Below are positions 1 to 11,934 of a stretch of DNA of 64,000 nucleotides, in pieces. Source of the DNA: Rutidosis leptorrhynchoides (lineage: Eukaryota; Streptophyta; Magnoliopsida; Asterales; Asteraceae). The notes beneath the pieces are model-generated. The model was not told the DNA's origin. It saw only the letters and a list, made by a program, of their open reading frames with translations, and ran no database searches. The stretch is from assembly GCF_046630445.1 (NCBI RefSeq), contig NC_092337.1, positions 362,086,001-362,150,000 on the forward strand. The letters are read 5' to 3'. The position numbers and the translations under genes were made by a program. Within the stretch, counting starts at the first letter, position 1. Each line of letters starts with the position of its first letter.

Positions 1-629
1 GGGCAAAAACGGGTCTTTGCCAAGAATGTGGACTTGAGGGTAACCAAATCCATGGAACCTTGTTGCAAATGGTGCAACTCGTCCCGAATTCTATTGAGGT
101 CGGAAGAAGTTCGGTATTCTTTGAAAAATTCTTTCTTGAACTCTTCCCAAGTCAAGCCCATACATTGTTCTTCCCCATATAAGTTGATCTTATCGTCCCA
201 CCACAACTTAGCTTCCTCCCGCAACATGCTTGAACCAAACCTTGTTTTCTTCTCAGGAGGGCATTCCGCGGTACGAAAAGCTCCCTCGATATCGGAGACC
301 CAACATGTACTCTTCAAAGGATCTCGCACCCCATTAAACATCGGGGGTTGAGTGTCCTTGAAATTCTTATAATGGAAGTCCCGCCTTCCCTCACCTCCTT
401 CACCGCGAGGATAAATGTTTCTAGCATCAAGGGCCTCTTCGATAGTGGCCTTCATTCGTTCATTTATCAAATCGGTCACTTGCCCATCGACCGAATCTTG
501 GAAGACTTTTCGGACGTCCGTAAGAAAATCCACTTTTAACTTTTTAAAGACGGCCTCAACCTTGGCCGAAAACTCAGCGTCCTCACTTGTACTTCCGTTA
601 TCATGATCGGGTCCGTTTCTCGTCTTCAT
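1..629 (-). CDS. Ty3/gypsy Gag, N-terminal part (about 209 codons, open at the edge)
   Basis: Gag forms the structural particle of the retroelement in the cytoplasm and packages its RNA. The frame starts at the ATG at 629-627 and stays open to the window edge without a stop. Recognisable retrotransposon-gag features are a motif PPMFNGVRDP around residue 105, a Trp-containing helix, the conserved LREEAKLWWDD stretch around residue 150, and a downstream WEEFKKEFF-type helix. This is the classic Retrotrans_gag layout. The start is the first in-frame ATG after the leader. The ORF appears undamaged as far as visible, unlike every other gag in the window, so the element may be young. Protease, RT and integrase should follow to the left, beyond the window. 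Confidence 0.8.
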   Translation of the reverse strand, partial: MKTRNGPDHDNGSTSEDAEFSAKVEAVFKKLKVDFLTDVRKVFQDSVDGQVTDLINERMKATIEEALDARNIYPRGEGGEGRRDFHYKNFKDTQPPMFNGVRDPLKSTCWVSDIEGAFRTAECPPEKKTRFGSSMLREEAKLWWDDKINLYGEEQCMGLTWEEFKKEFFKEYRTSSDLNRIRDELHHLQQGSMDLVTLKSTFLAKTRFC

Positions 630-994
630 TCTATAAAACGAAGTAGGTTAAGCGGCGAAACAAAAGGACATAACACGTATGTATATACATATACACCACA
701 CTACCCCATCTTGCTCAACAATCGTCGTACATTGCTTGTTCGACACGATTTGTGCCCGTAATAATGGTAGCTAATCATTGTTATGCGAGCACGTCACATT
801 AACTTGCTAGTACAACGTCCATCTCGCTCGATGCTCGCTAAACATACATAACAAATAGCGCATGATTAGTTTACATAAACCTATGCACAAACCAATCCTG
901 ATCCGACCCAAAGTCCTACAAGTCCCGCATAACGCACACACAAAAAGTCTAAGTCTAGGCGCCTATCTCAAGTCACCTAAATCCCTTAAACCAG

Positions 995-1006
995 GCTCTG
1001 ATACCA
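995..1006 (-). promoter_or_regulatory. Primer-binding site (initiator tRNA-Met type)
   Basis: The minus strand reads TGGTATCAGAGC two bases after the LTR end. This is the standard plant PBS complementary to the 3' end of initiator tRNA-Met. It sets the orientation and the inner LTR boundary. Confidence 0.9.
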
Positions 1007-1008
1007 CT

Positions 1009-3056
1009 TGTAACAACCCAAACCAACCCACGACTAAACCGCGTGAAATGCAAAATAAAAAAAAATTAACTGTCCAGCAACTGGCGCGGCGCGCCAGGAA
1101 GGCCGCGCGGCGCGCCGAAGTGGTCTGTCCCAAAAGTCTTTAATTGCGAAAAAGATCGACTAGTTCCCGACACTTTTAGACGAAACGCTTTTTACCATAC
1201 ATCCAAATATGTAACACTAACCTGTTTCAAACATAAAATCAATGTTTTACAAGCGGGGCCCACGCGACCCAAATTACAAGTTTAATACAAGTTAAGAGTT
1301 TCGACCACCAAAAAGTTTAAGTTCCAAACTACACAATGAGCATGGCGTTTGGGATTAAACTACCCAACTATCGGTCAAACTCCAAGAGCTACTAAAGCCA
1401 AAAGCGTCCCCTAGCATCAAGCGGGATCTCTAGTCCAAAACGATGCCCTTACCCTTGTCCAAAACCGAACCTATAAAATGGTAAACAACGAGAGGGTAAG
1501 CAAAGCTTAGTGAATGCAATAATTATACGAATACATATATAATTATACCTACTTGCATACACTTACACACCAGACCGCAAATACGCTAGCATACACATTT
1601 AGCTTATCGTCACAATAACAAGCTATAAATCTCCAATACCACAAGCTAGCATAACAACCGCATATGAATATAACTCGAATAATATACTATGCTTACAACA
1701 CAAATAACCATGGTTAACCAATAGTACAAGGGAACGACGCTCGCGAAAACGCCATCGGTGTTCACAACATCCGTTAGGGCACTTAACACCTCGCACCACT
1801 AACCCCTAGGGTGGCACCTTAACACCTCGGCACATCACCCCGAGTGGCATCTTAACACCTCGATGAATCACTCATTAATTTATGGAGTGGTGTCTTAACA
1901 CCTCGACACTACACTAGTAGGTGGCATCTTAACACCTCGATGCTACACCAGAGTGGCATCTTAACACCTCGATGCTACACTCTTCACGTGAAACATGGTG
2001 TCTTAGCACCCCGACACTACACATTTCACGCTACAACAAATAGATACATTATATACATACCCATATAATTATTCCACTCACCTCAAAGTCTTGTGAAAAG
2101 ATACCCGAGCTTGCAAGACCTCAAAGTAACGTACCTATCATATTATACACCTCATTAAACGCAAACTCAAGTCGGTCAACCAAACCCTTTCACCATTCTA
2201 AGCCATTTTGACCCAAGGTGCAATTTCAACCCATTTGCACCCTTAACCCTAATTTGGGTCAACACACACCAAAACCCTAATCATTCATCAAGATGGGTTT
2301 AAAACACATTTAGGTCACAAGGCTAACTCGTTTTCATACTTGCTAGGCCACTTAGGTCATTAAAGGACTCATTTAACCCATTTCAAGGTCAACACACCCA
2401 TTTGGGTCATCCATACCCAATAACACCCATTTACATATTATTAAAGTGTTCTAGCAACTAACTAACCAAATTTAAGACTCAAAAGTCCAATTAACACATT
2501 CAAATCCTAGGTTAGTCATCAATGAGCTATCATAACCCATATTCACCCAAAATACTAACAAAATGGGTCTTTGGTTCATCACTAGCCCAAACCCTAACCC
2601 TTAAAGCAATTAAAGTAAGAAATTGGGTTTTATACCTTACCAACACAATCACCACGTAGATATCGACTAGATGAACGACTTTAAAACTTGCACCGAGACC
2701 TGATTCAACCTCTTTCACCCTTTAATGGAGCTTTCTCTCTCAAGGATTGCACTCTCTCTCTAGAGTTTAATTGGAGAAGATGAGGTTGTTGTGGGAGTAG
2801 TAAATGAGCTCCCCAAAACTGATCTAGGGTATTAAATTCGGCCCCAAAGTGAAATTACACAATTGCCCTCAAGATATCTATTTTAAAAAGAAGAAAGGAA
2901 TCTGTCGCAGATAGATGGCGCGGTGTGCCACCTAGCCGCGCGGCGCGCGACCCTCCCAGTTCAGCATCTTTTGTCTTTTTAATTATGTGCAACAAAAACC
3001 CCAAACTTGAGTAACCCATATACACATATGTACACTATGAATACTCGGGTCTTACA
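1009..3056 (-). repeat. 5' LTR (about 2.05 kb) of the left-edge gypsy element
   Basis: The LTR is bounded by TG and CA in the minus orientation and abuts the PBS. It holds a degenerate tandem array (about 1765-2030) and two very GC-rich blocks containing GCGCGGCGCGC (about 1080-1125 and 2912-2950) near its two ends, in otherwise AT-rich sequence. No coding content is recognised; open frames at about 862-1143 and 2530-2718 have no recognisable domain. Confidence 0.85.
1765..2030. repeat. Degenerate minisatellite inside the gypsy LTR
   Basis: About seven imperfect units of roughly 30-45 bp repeat the core CTTAACACCTCGATG or variants (CTTAGCACCCCGACAC), each preceded by GTGGCATC/GTGGTGTC. Spacer length varies, so this is a decayed tandem array and not a CRISPR. 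Confidence 0.75.
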
Positions 3057-4516
3057 TAGCTTCAAAGGATCCTTGGATGGCTTGAAAGTTCTTGAAGCAG
3101 AATCATGACACGAAAATAGTTCAAGTAAGATTTTCACTCGAAATAAGATTGTTATAGTTGTAGAAATTGAATCAAAGTTTGAATATGAATATTACCTTGA
3201 ATTAGAAAGATAACCTACTGTAAATAACAAAGGTTCCTTGATCTTAGATGATTACTTGGAATGGATTAGAAAGCTTGGAAGTAGACTTGCAAACTTGGAA
3301 GTATTCTTGAATTTTATGAAACTATACTTATGGAATTTATGAAGAACACTTAGAACTTGAAGATGGAACTTGAGAGAGATCTATTAGATGAAGAAAATTG
3401 AAGAATGAAAGTGTTTGTAGGTGTTTTTGGTCGTTGGTATATGGATTAGATATAAAGGATATGTAATTTTGTTTTCATGTAAATAAGTCATGAATGATTA
3501 CTCATATTTTTATAATTTTATGAGATATTTCATGCTAGTTGCTAAATGATGGTTCCCAAATGTGTTAGGTGACTCACATGGGCTGCTAAGAGCTGATCAT
3601 TGGAGTGTATATACCAATAGTACATACATCTAAAAGCTGTGTATTGTACGAGTACGAATACGGGTGCATACGAGTAGAATTGTTGATGAAACTGAACGAG
3701 GATGTAATTGTAAGCATTTTTGCTAAGTAGAAGTATTTTGATAAGTGTCTTGAAGTCTTTCAAAAGTGTATGAATACATATTAAAACACTACATGTATAT
3801 ACATTTTAACTGAGTCGTTAAGTCATCGTTAGTCATTACATGTAAATGTTGTTTTGAAACCTTTAGGTTAACGATCTTGTTAAATGTTGTTAACCCATTG
3901 TTTATTATATCAAATGAGATGTTAAATTGTTACATTATCATGATATTATGATATATAATATATCTTAGTATGATATATATACAGTTAAATGTCGTTACAA
4001 CGATAATCGTTACATATATGTCTCGTTTCGAAATCATTAAGTTAGTAGTCTTATTTTTACATATGTAGTTCATTGTTAATACACTTAATGATATATTTAC
4101 TTATCATTTAACATAATTAACCAAGTGTATCAATATCTTAATATGATTCATATGTACCTAGTAAGACGTTGTTATAACGATAATCGTTATATATATCGTT
4201 TTCGAGTTTCTTAATTTAATAGTCTCATTTTTATGTATATAACACATTGTTAAAATACCTAATGAGATACCTACTTATAATAAAATCATGTTAACTATAT
4301 ATATAACCATATATATGTCATCGTATAGTTTTTTTTTTACAAGTTTTAATGTTCGTGAATCACCGGTCAACTTGGGTGGTCAATTATCTATATGAAACCT
4401 ATTTCAATTAATCAAGTCTTAACAAGTTTGATTGCTTAACACGTTGGAAACATTTAGTCATGTAAATATCAATCTCAATTAATATATATAAACATGGAAA
4501 AGTTCGGGTCACTACA
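3057..4516 (-). repeat. Family-A LTR, partial (U3-side portion), minus orientation
   Basis: This stretch matches the family-A LTR copies at 29460-30908 and 34905-36181 and ends with the same CACTACA terminus. It carries three copies of the roughly 180 bp internal unit with the AACGATAATCGTT palindrome. Its left part is displaced by the gypsy insertion ending at 3056. The right edge interrupts a copia gag; AGTAA at 4517-4521 would be one half of its target duplication. Whether it is a solo LTR or part of a full element cannot be told from this window. Confidence 0.8.
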
Positions 4517-7500
4517 AGTAACAAGGGAAAAGGGTTCAAGTTTGGACCTAAAGGGGTTGTTGCCAAGAAGAAAAAATTCTCCGGAAAATGCTTTAATTGT
4601 GACCAACCAGGTCATCATGCTGATCAGTGCACTAAGCCAAAGAAATATACTTCTAAACAAGCTAACATGGCTGATGATGCTGATAACCTGGTTGCTATTT
4701 CTGACCTCAGTATTATGATTTCTGAGGTTAATCTGGTTGGTTCTAATACCAGAGAGTGGTGGGTTGATACTGGGGCTACCCGTCATGTGTGTGCTGATAA
4801 GAGCCTCTTTAACACTTTCAAAGAGGTTACTAGTGAAGATAAGCTGTTTATGGGAAACTCAGCTACAGCTGATATCAAGGGTGAAGGAAATGTGATCCTG
4901 AAAATGACCTCTGGAAAGGAACTTACTTTGACTAATGTGTTGTATGTTCCTGAGATTCGTAAGAATCTTGTGTCTGGGTGGTTATTGAATAAGTTTGGCT
5001 TTAGACTAGTGTTTGAGTCTGATAAGGTCGTGTTGACCAAAAGTGGTGTTTATGTTGGTAAGGGTTATGCCCTTAATGGCATGTTTAAGCTAAATGCAAT
5101 GGTTATTAACACTGAAGCTAATAAAAAAAGTACTACTTCTGTTTATTTGCTTGAGTCTTCTAATGTGTGGCATGGTAGACTAGGTCATGTTAATTTTAAT
5201 TCCATTCGTCGCTTAATTAAATTGAATTGCATACCAACGTTACACATTGACTCAAACTATAAATGTAAAACATGTGTTGAAGCCAAATTTACAAGATCAT
5301 CCTTCAAATCGGTTGAACGAATAACCGAACCCCTTGATATGATTCACACTGATGTGTGTGATTTAAAATCCATCGCAACGAGGAATGGTAACAAGTACTT
5401 CATTACATTTATCGATGATAGCACGAAGTATTGTTATGTTTACTTATTGAAAAGTAAAGATGAAGCAATTGAGAAATTTATTGCTTATAAAAATGAAGTT
5501 GAGAATCAACTTGAACGGAAAATCAAGGTTGTCCGCAGTGATAGAGGTGGCGAATATGTTGCACCTTTTTCTGAATTTTGTGCGCAAAATGGTATTAGAC
5601 ATGAATTCACTGCACCTTACTCACCCCAATCAAATGGCACTGCTGAAAGAAAGAATAGAACCTTGAAAGAAATGGTGAATGTCATGTTGGTGAGTTTGGG
5701 TGTAAGCCAGTCAATGTGGGGGGATGCCATCCTATCGACAAACTATCTTTTAAATAAGATACCCCAAAAGAAAAGGGATGAAACCCCATACGAGTTATGG
5801 TGGAAACGAAAACCATCATATGAGTACCTCAAAGTGTGGGGGTGCCTAGCAAAGGTAGCTGTTCCACTACCTAAGGCACAAAAGATAGGGTCAAAGACTG
5901 TTGACTATATATTTATTGGATATGCTGAACACAATACGGCTTATCGGTTCATTGTGCATGAATCCAAGATTTTGGATATACATAAAGGTTCGATCATGGA
6001 ATCGAGAAATGCTTCATTCTTTGAAAATGTATTTTCGTGCATTACAAATGAACATGGAAGTTCGTCTAGAATAGACGATGAAGGTGTTGAAGTTGAGACT
6101 CCTCATAAACAAGTTCATGAGGAACTAGTAGAATCTGAGGAAGAAGAGCTTGAGCTGAGACGAAGCAAAAGAGCAAGGACAGAAAAATCGTTCGGTCCTG
6201 ATTTTTTACGCTTACATGGTTGAAAATGAACCTGCAACTTACCGTGAAGTGGTGTCTTCCTCTGAAGGACCTCAATGGAAGGAGGCCATTAAAAGTGAAA
6301 TAGATTCTATTTTACAAAACCATACTTGGGAATTAGTGGATCTTCCTCCGGGATGCAAGCCACTAGGTTATCGATGGATATTCAAGAAGAAGTTAAAGTT
6401 AGATGGTACCATTGATAAGTATAAGGCAAGGTTGGTGATCAAAGGTTATAGACAACGAGAAGGTCTAGATTACTTTGATACATATTCGCCGGTAACGCGA
6501 ATAACCTCAATCAGGTTGGTACTTGCCATTGCTGCCATTAGAAACTTGGAAGTACATCAAATGGATGTGAAAACCGCTTTCCTAAACGGAAATCTCGAAG
6601 AATAGATTTATATGGAACAACCCGCAGGGTTTAAAGCGCCTGGACAAGAAAGGAAAGTTTGTAAACTCGTTAAATCCTTGTATGGATTGAAACAAGCTCC
6701 CAAACAATGGCACCAGAAGTTTGATCATGTCATGCTTGATTTAGGATTTAAGATCAATGAATGTGACAAGTGTGTGTATGTGAAAGACACACCAGATGGA
6801 TATGTTATCCTTTATCTATATGTAGATGATATGCTCATTGCTGGTAGTAATGAGAAGATGATTAAATCTACAAAAGACATGTTGAAATCGAAGTTTGATA
6901 TGAAAGACATGGGCTTGGCAGATGTGATATTGGGAGTGAAAATCACACGAACCCAAAGTGGACTTGTTCTAAGTCAAACCCATTATGTGGATAAAATTCT
7001 TGAGAAGTTCAATGCAAATGACTATAATGTAGCTAGAACTCCCATTGACACGAGTCAACATCTAGCTAAGAACAGAGGAGAACCTTTTAACCAATTAGAA
7101 TACTCAAGAATTGTTGGCAGCTTAATGTATCTAATGAGTTATACTCGACCCGACTTAGCATATGCTGTAAGCAAGCTAAGTAGATACACGAGTAATCCAA
7201 GTACGTCTCACTGGAAGTGTATGACCAGGTTACTACGGTACTTAAGATACACTCGGGATTACGGGCTGCATTATAATAGATATCCTGCAGTGATCGAAGG
7301 TCATTGTGGTGCAAACTGGATATCTGTTACAAATGATTCAAGAGCGACAAGTGGATATGTATTCACACTTGGAGGTGCTGCTATATCGTGGAAATCGTCT
7401 AAACAAACGGTTATTGCTAGATCCACGATGGAATCAAAATTCATCACTTTAGACAAAGCTGGTGAAGAGGCAGAATGGCTACGTCAATTCGTTGAAGATA

Positions 7501-7772
7501 TACCAAGATGGCCTAAGCCGGTGTCGGCCATAAGTATACATTGTGATAGCCAATCGGCGATTGGTAGAGCTCATAGCACAATGTATAATGGTAAGAATAG
7601 ACATATATGACGTAGACATAATACAGTACGACAACTAATCTCTACAGGAATTATCACTATTGACTACGTGAAGTCAAAGGATAATATTGCGGATCCGCTG
7701 ACAAAAGGCTTAAGCAGAGAGTTAGTGTGTAAGTCGTGCGTGGGAATGGGACTAAAGCCCATGAAAGGCTAA
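4517..7772 (+). pseudogene. Ty1/copia gag-pol polyprotein, 5'-truncated and disabled
   Basis: The frame is open from the insertion junction. In order it shows a CCHC zinc knuckle of Gag (C-FN-C...H...C, about 4590-4635), an aspartic protease (VDTGATRHV, about 4765), an integrase zinc region (HGRLGHVNF...C..C) and catalytic core (D in FIDDSTKY, D in SDRGGEY, E in ERKNRTLKE), a reverse transcriptase with the copia signature YVDDML (about 6815-6835), and RNase H. It copied element RNA to DNA and integrated it. Damage: a frameshift near 6216-6223 at the integrase-RT linker, an in-frame TAG at 6603-6605 where family members have Glu, and a TGA at 7608-7610 replacing Arg. The original frame resumes and ends at the TAA at 7770-7772. 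The N-terminal Gag was separated by the family-A LTR inserted upstream. Confidence 0.93.
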
Positions 7773-8382
7773 GTTTATATGAAGGAAAACCTAACTCAGT
7801 TGATTGGAGATCCCAAGATCTGAGTTCAATAGGACAACCTACTTGTATGAACTGGCGAAGTCACTGTGGGGGAGTTAATTACTAAACTAGCAACCCCTAC
7901 ACTTTTTAAAGGGAGTTTACTAATTAAGAGTAGACTTCCTAGTCCACTCCTAAAAGTGACAAGTAAGAGGATAAGCATATGGCTTTTAATGATTCAACTG
8001 AAATAACCATGTGTGGTTAATCAGTAGCCACGCTGTGGTGAATCACCTATGTGAGAGAGAAGTGGGGTCGATTCGAAGGGTATTGTTGGGGCACAATATT
8101 TGATAAGCTCTCGTAGAACCAGGCGAATGTTCATGACCATAACGAACATAACTATGAGGACTTGACTTTGTCAGGGAGAGTCTTGTGTGAAGCGTATTGT
8201 CGCCTACACAAACGGCAGACGAGTTCAAAGACATCGCCGTCTACTCAGAGCCAGTAGACTAAGTGCGTTTCATAAGCGAAGGTTCAAAGGGTAACACCTA
8301 CCTATCGTATGCAAGATTCAACTGCTGAAATTTAATCGGAAGATTGTTGTTTCTGAGAGCGATCTCCATTCATGTGGGGGAT
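7773..8382 (+). other. Copia 3' untranslated region and polypurine tract
   Basis: This non-coding stretch lies between the end of pol and the 3' LTR. A GTGGGGGAT purine tract at 8374-8382 directly precedes the LTR start and fits the plus-strand primer (PPT). A similar GTGGGGGAG at about 7867-7875 is a possible secondary tract. Confidence 0.7.
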
Positions 8383-9380
8383 TGTTGGAAATTTTGGATA
8401 AAACAAATGGGGTTTACCAAACTTTGGACACATATTAATATATGATAACGTAATACATATTAGTAGCTATTTAGTGGATTTTGTAGTCCTTGACGAGGAC
8501 TTTAAAACGAGCTAAAGTATGTCCAAAACGGATAAAATGTGAATGAGATATCGAGTCTCAATGTTGTGTGTTTGATGCAAGAATATGGAAATCTAGTGGA
8601 ATGCATCTTGTCCCACATAGGAGTGGAGATAGACTTATGAGAGGTATATAAGTTCTTATCTCCAAACCTATGTCAAGACCTTATGCCATATTTTACTCTA
8701 GCACCTACTCTCGCGCAGGGGGGGGGTGCAAAAACTTGGGATTTCCTGTGATCCAATGGGCGTGCCCGCACGACATGCGGACACGAATGCAGCTCCGAAA
8801 ATTCGGGCCCGTGCGAGGCCTGTTTTTGCAATACGATTTATATGTTGGATCATGATTGTACAACTTGGTGATGAGCTGTTAGTGACCCACTCACTTGTTG
8901 GAGTAATTGATTAGATACCCACTCACTTGTGGAATGATCATGGCATAAATAATTTATTTAAGTGCAACTTTATGTGAACAAAATAGTGGCTCAGTCTGTA
9001 GAAATAACACACAACTAACAAAGCATTCCGTTTTCCATCTCAGCTTCTCTGCTTCCGAACTTCTTTTCAGGCAAGTGTTAAGTCCGGCAGTACGCTGCTC
9101 CGAACGTTGTACCCTGAGAACAGACGACGAATCTGTTTAAGGGAATTGTGTCAAACACAAGCCCGTTCCAACCTTAAATTCGGTTTGATTGTTTTACGTT
9201 TCAGTTCATAATTATTTTGTTAATATGATTATATGTTGCGATTGTTCTGATTTGTATCATGTATAGATTTATATTCAGTTTCGTTGTAATTTCACTAACA
9301 ACATATATTTGAGTAATTATAACAGAGTGTTCCTCAAAATCTTCGATTTTGATTACTAGGGTTGAATTCGGTATTCAACG
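8383..9380 (+). repeat. Copia 3' LTR (about 1 kb; right edge approximate)
   Basis: It starts TGTTGGAAAT right after the PPT. A TATA-like box (GGTATATAAG, about 8643-8652) marks the LTR promoter. The right boundary is placed near TATTCAACG at 9380, which almost mirrors the TGTTG start; the target duplication cannot be verified because the 5' LTR is missing. The open frames at 8670-8914 inside it have no recognisable domain. Confidence 0.6.
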
Positions 9381-10191
9381 ATTCAATTACCCTCATGTAT
9401 TTATAGATGACGATGACAATATTTTGTTATATGAGTAAGTCAGCAAGTAGCTTTGCGTGGCAATTTTCCAGAGAAATTTGCAACCATGGCGAATCTATCT
9501 ATTTTGCTTTGATGTTAACAGATCTGAGTCTCGTTTTCAATTTTCGAATACGTAAGAAATTATGTTATTTTTATTGTTGTAAATGTTGGAAAAAATTATT
9601 ACTAAAATTTCTATCAGGGTTGGGGAAATGCAGGTCAATATATTGGTTCTTTAAGATATTCTTTTAGGTGGAACTCATAGATAAGAACAAGAGCAAGAGA
9701 TGTCAAGGTACATTCAAAACCACTAATTAAATTCCGAATGATGGAATACGAATATGAACACATAATATAGACAGAAACATAGATCCATCTTGATTAATTG
9801 CTGAGGTACTCATGTCAAAGACAATTCGAAGATACTGATGGCTTGAAGAACATATCATACTAGCAGTGCGGTACTTAATGGAACCCAAAGGGGTATCCGC
9901 CCCACTTGGATTTTACGGAACAAAAAATTTTACACTAAAATAGTTTTTTTTACAAAAAAATAAGGTTTTTTTTAGTGTTTACCCCTTGCTGACAATGAAA
10001 AATTTATTAAATTTTTAGACCGCCCCGTCTGTATCTGAGTTCAAGTTTCACCACTGCATACTAGTATTAAGAATCAGTTATGATTGCAACCATTATACTG
10101 AAGAAATCTTCATTGAGTAACTTTATTTTGAATAATCGAATTAAGATTTAGATAATTTTAATGAAGCTTGTTTTAACGCTGTAAATAAAAT
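9381..10191. other. Intergenic AT-rich DNA, nothing recognised
   Basis: No conserved coding sequence or repeat family is seen here. The open frame at 9407-9667 has no recognisable domain and sits in low-complexity AT-rich sequence. The last few hundred bases would be the 3' flank of the F-box gene to the right. Confidence 0.5.
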
Positions 10192-10774
10192 TTAGACAGG
10201 TTGAATCCAGATTGGTATGGTAAAGTGACTATATGACTTTCCGTGAAAGCGTTGTTCAACGCTTTCACTATACATATGGTACACCCCCATATCTCTACCT
10301 CCGCCCTCACCGCATAAATCAGAAACATCATCAGAAAAATATATGCAATTCTCCTTTATCACCCCTCTACTATCCTCCTCCATCAAAAACGACTGACCAT
10401 ATCCAACAAACAAAGCTTTCGTACCTAAATCCATTACTTCGGTCCACTCTTCACTATCCAAATTAAACTTGAATACCTTGAAATTCGATGTCTTGTAAGG
10501 CCAGTTATAGTCAGTCGTATCAAGCGCTCCTTCCCTAATAACCACCAACAACACATTATTGTCTTCCAATCCCACAATATATGCTCTGCAAATATTATTT
10601 TTGCAAACATTTGCTATAAAGATCTTCGAACAACTTCGAAACAGTCTCCATAGTTGTAGGATTATTCCCTTCAGAAACATCACAAGCTTTGATCTTGTGG
10701 TTAGAACCAAAACTATAAATACGACCCTTGTGATAAGTGATATCTAGTAACTCCTCATCATCATCATAATCATC

Positions 10775-10822
<48 letters not shown>

Positions 10823-11462
10823 GATATCTCTCCACTTTCCATCTTTAATCCGACAAAACTTTAATTTCATCAAACATCCTCTGGAAAACAATACCACCAC
10901 CAACGATGATGATTCAACAAGGACTACCTTCTTGAAACCTATACTCATATTTGAAGTCCATCTGAATTCTGGAAAGGTGCATATTTTTGGAAGATAAATG
11001 ATTTCACGTGAAAAAGGATTAATGAGTTTTAGAACATAATCGTGTCCGATAGTTAAGAGCCGCCCACCCGAAGATATGTATAACCTACCACATCCTTCAG
11101 GTAGCCTTATCTTACGGATGTTCTTGTTTAAGGGACAAAACAATTGTAGATGATCATCCTCTTTTTTCTCTCTATCATGACTTAGAGACCGTCTAGTAGT
11201 ACCTTTTACGATCATAGCCCTGTTTTTTGTCTAAAAGCAATAGACACGGAAAACGGGAAGGAAGACCATTGGGGTAGCGGTCCTTGTTAGCAGCCCTGAC
11301 GGCAGCTGAACACCACGATTTACATACTCCAGCGAAAGACATGTAATCTTCATGATACAATATCTTATGCTTCTTGGCTATCATATCAAGTATTTCTGGT
11401 AGCATCTCAGACCAATCAATCGAATTGAAAAGGGCACGCATAGCTTTCTTCTTCAATTTCAT
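10192..11462 (-). pseudogene. F-box/DUF295 (KIB-type) protein gene with two frameshifts
   Basis: Read with two frame changes, this gives one protein of about 420 aa. Residues about 15-55 form an F-box (WSEMLPEILDMIAKK... VCKSWCSAA), which binds SKP1 in an SCF ubiquitin ligase. The middle and C-terminal parts match the DUF295/KIB beta-propeller family: LPEGCGRLYISSGG, LINPFSREIIYLP, FKVFKFNLDSEEW, the NCIYFSDD motif and the family-typical WIQPV end. The frame breaks are near 11193-11228 (beside an A6 run in the coding strand) and at the A5 run 10598-10602, where one extra base restores the frame. Both lie at homopolymers, so a sequencing or assembly error in an intact gene is a real alternative. 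An acidic insert encoded by an ATC/GAT microsatellite (10775-10823) gives about 17 consecutive Asp. Family members are usually single-exon. Confidence 0.8.
10775..10823. repeat. ATC/GAT trinucleotide microsatellite coding poly-Asp
   Basis: About sixteen uninterrupted ATC units (GAT in the coding strand) lie within the F-box/DUF295 gene and encode a poly-aspartate stretch, followed by a degenerate Asp/Glu-rich extension. The repeat is in frame, so length changes alter the protein without a frameshift. Confidence 0.9.
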
Positions 11463-11934
11463 AAGTTAATACAATACAGGAATTTTATGATAAACTCTTA
11501 CAACTACTATCGACTTAAAACCCTACGAGTTGGATGTTCTGAAATCATGAAATATCATCCACTTGTACCTATATAGTATATAGGTTCCGAATATAGTTTA
11601 CGGGAAGAAAAAAAAAAAACCCTATATTTTTTATTGGGTTCATTTTATTTTTTCTCTAATTGGGCTTTTTTAATAGAAAAATGAGCCATTATATTTTTAG
11701 TTGGACAAGTTCACCAAAATAAATAAAAGTAATTGCTTTAAAATTACTTGGAACTTGATGTTGTGTAGCTTTGCAACCTTTCTGCACAGTTGCTGGGCTA
11801 CCTGTTGCGCCATTCCATATTGCATATTATTATGTGTATGATTATTATGATATAATATAATTATAATTATAAGTATAATATAATTATCTATCTAATCTAA
11901 TATATATTGTGTGTACGAGGTATGTGTGGCAAAC
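11463..11934. other. 5' flank of the F-box gene, AT-rich
   Basis: This is the presumed promoter side of the minus-strand F-box gene. It contains homopolymer and AT-rich stretches (A runs near 11611-11620, alternating AT near 11820-11910). No confident promoter element was assigned. Confidence 0.4.

Larger units (their letters stand above)
1..3056 (-). mobile_element. Ty3/gypsy LTR retrotransposon, 5' end, runs off the left edge
   Basis: On the minus strand the order is LTR (3056 to 1009), a 2-nt gap, a primer-binding site (1006-995), a leader of about 365 nt and the gag start (629 to 1). This is the 5' end of an LTR retrotransposon whose pol and 3' LTR lie outside the window. The right edge interrupts a family-A LTR: the sequence resumes at 3057 with text matching about 34908 onwards. 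The 5 bp TAGCT at 3057-3061 is the expected target duplication, but its partner lies off-window. It is a younger insertion than the LTR it interrupts. Confidence 0.85.

Noticed and set aside
862-1143. 93-codon ORF across the left gypsy leader and LTR
   Set aside because: It crosses the PBS and LTR boundary on the opposite strand and has no domain.
1765-2030. Possible CRISPR array
   Set aside because: Units are imperfect, spacers are repeats themselves and unequal in length, and the context is a plant LTR.
4475-5040. Minus-strand ORFs over the copia gag/protease
   Set aside because: They lie opposite a clearly conserved copia polyprotein.
9407-9667. 86-codon ORF right of the copia LTR
   Set aside because: Low-complexity AT-rich composition, no domain, no conserved neighbour.
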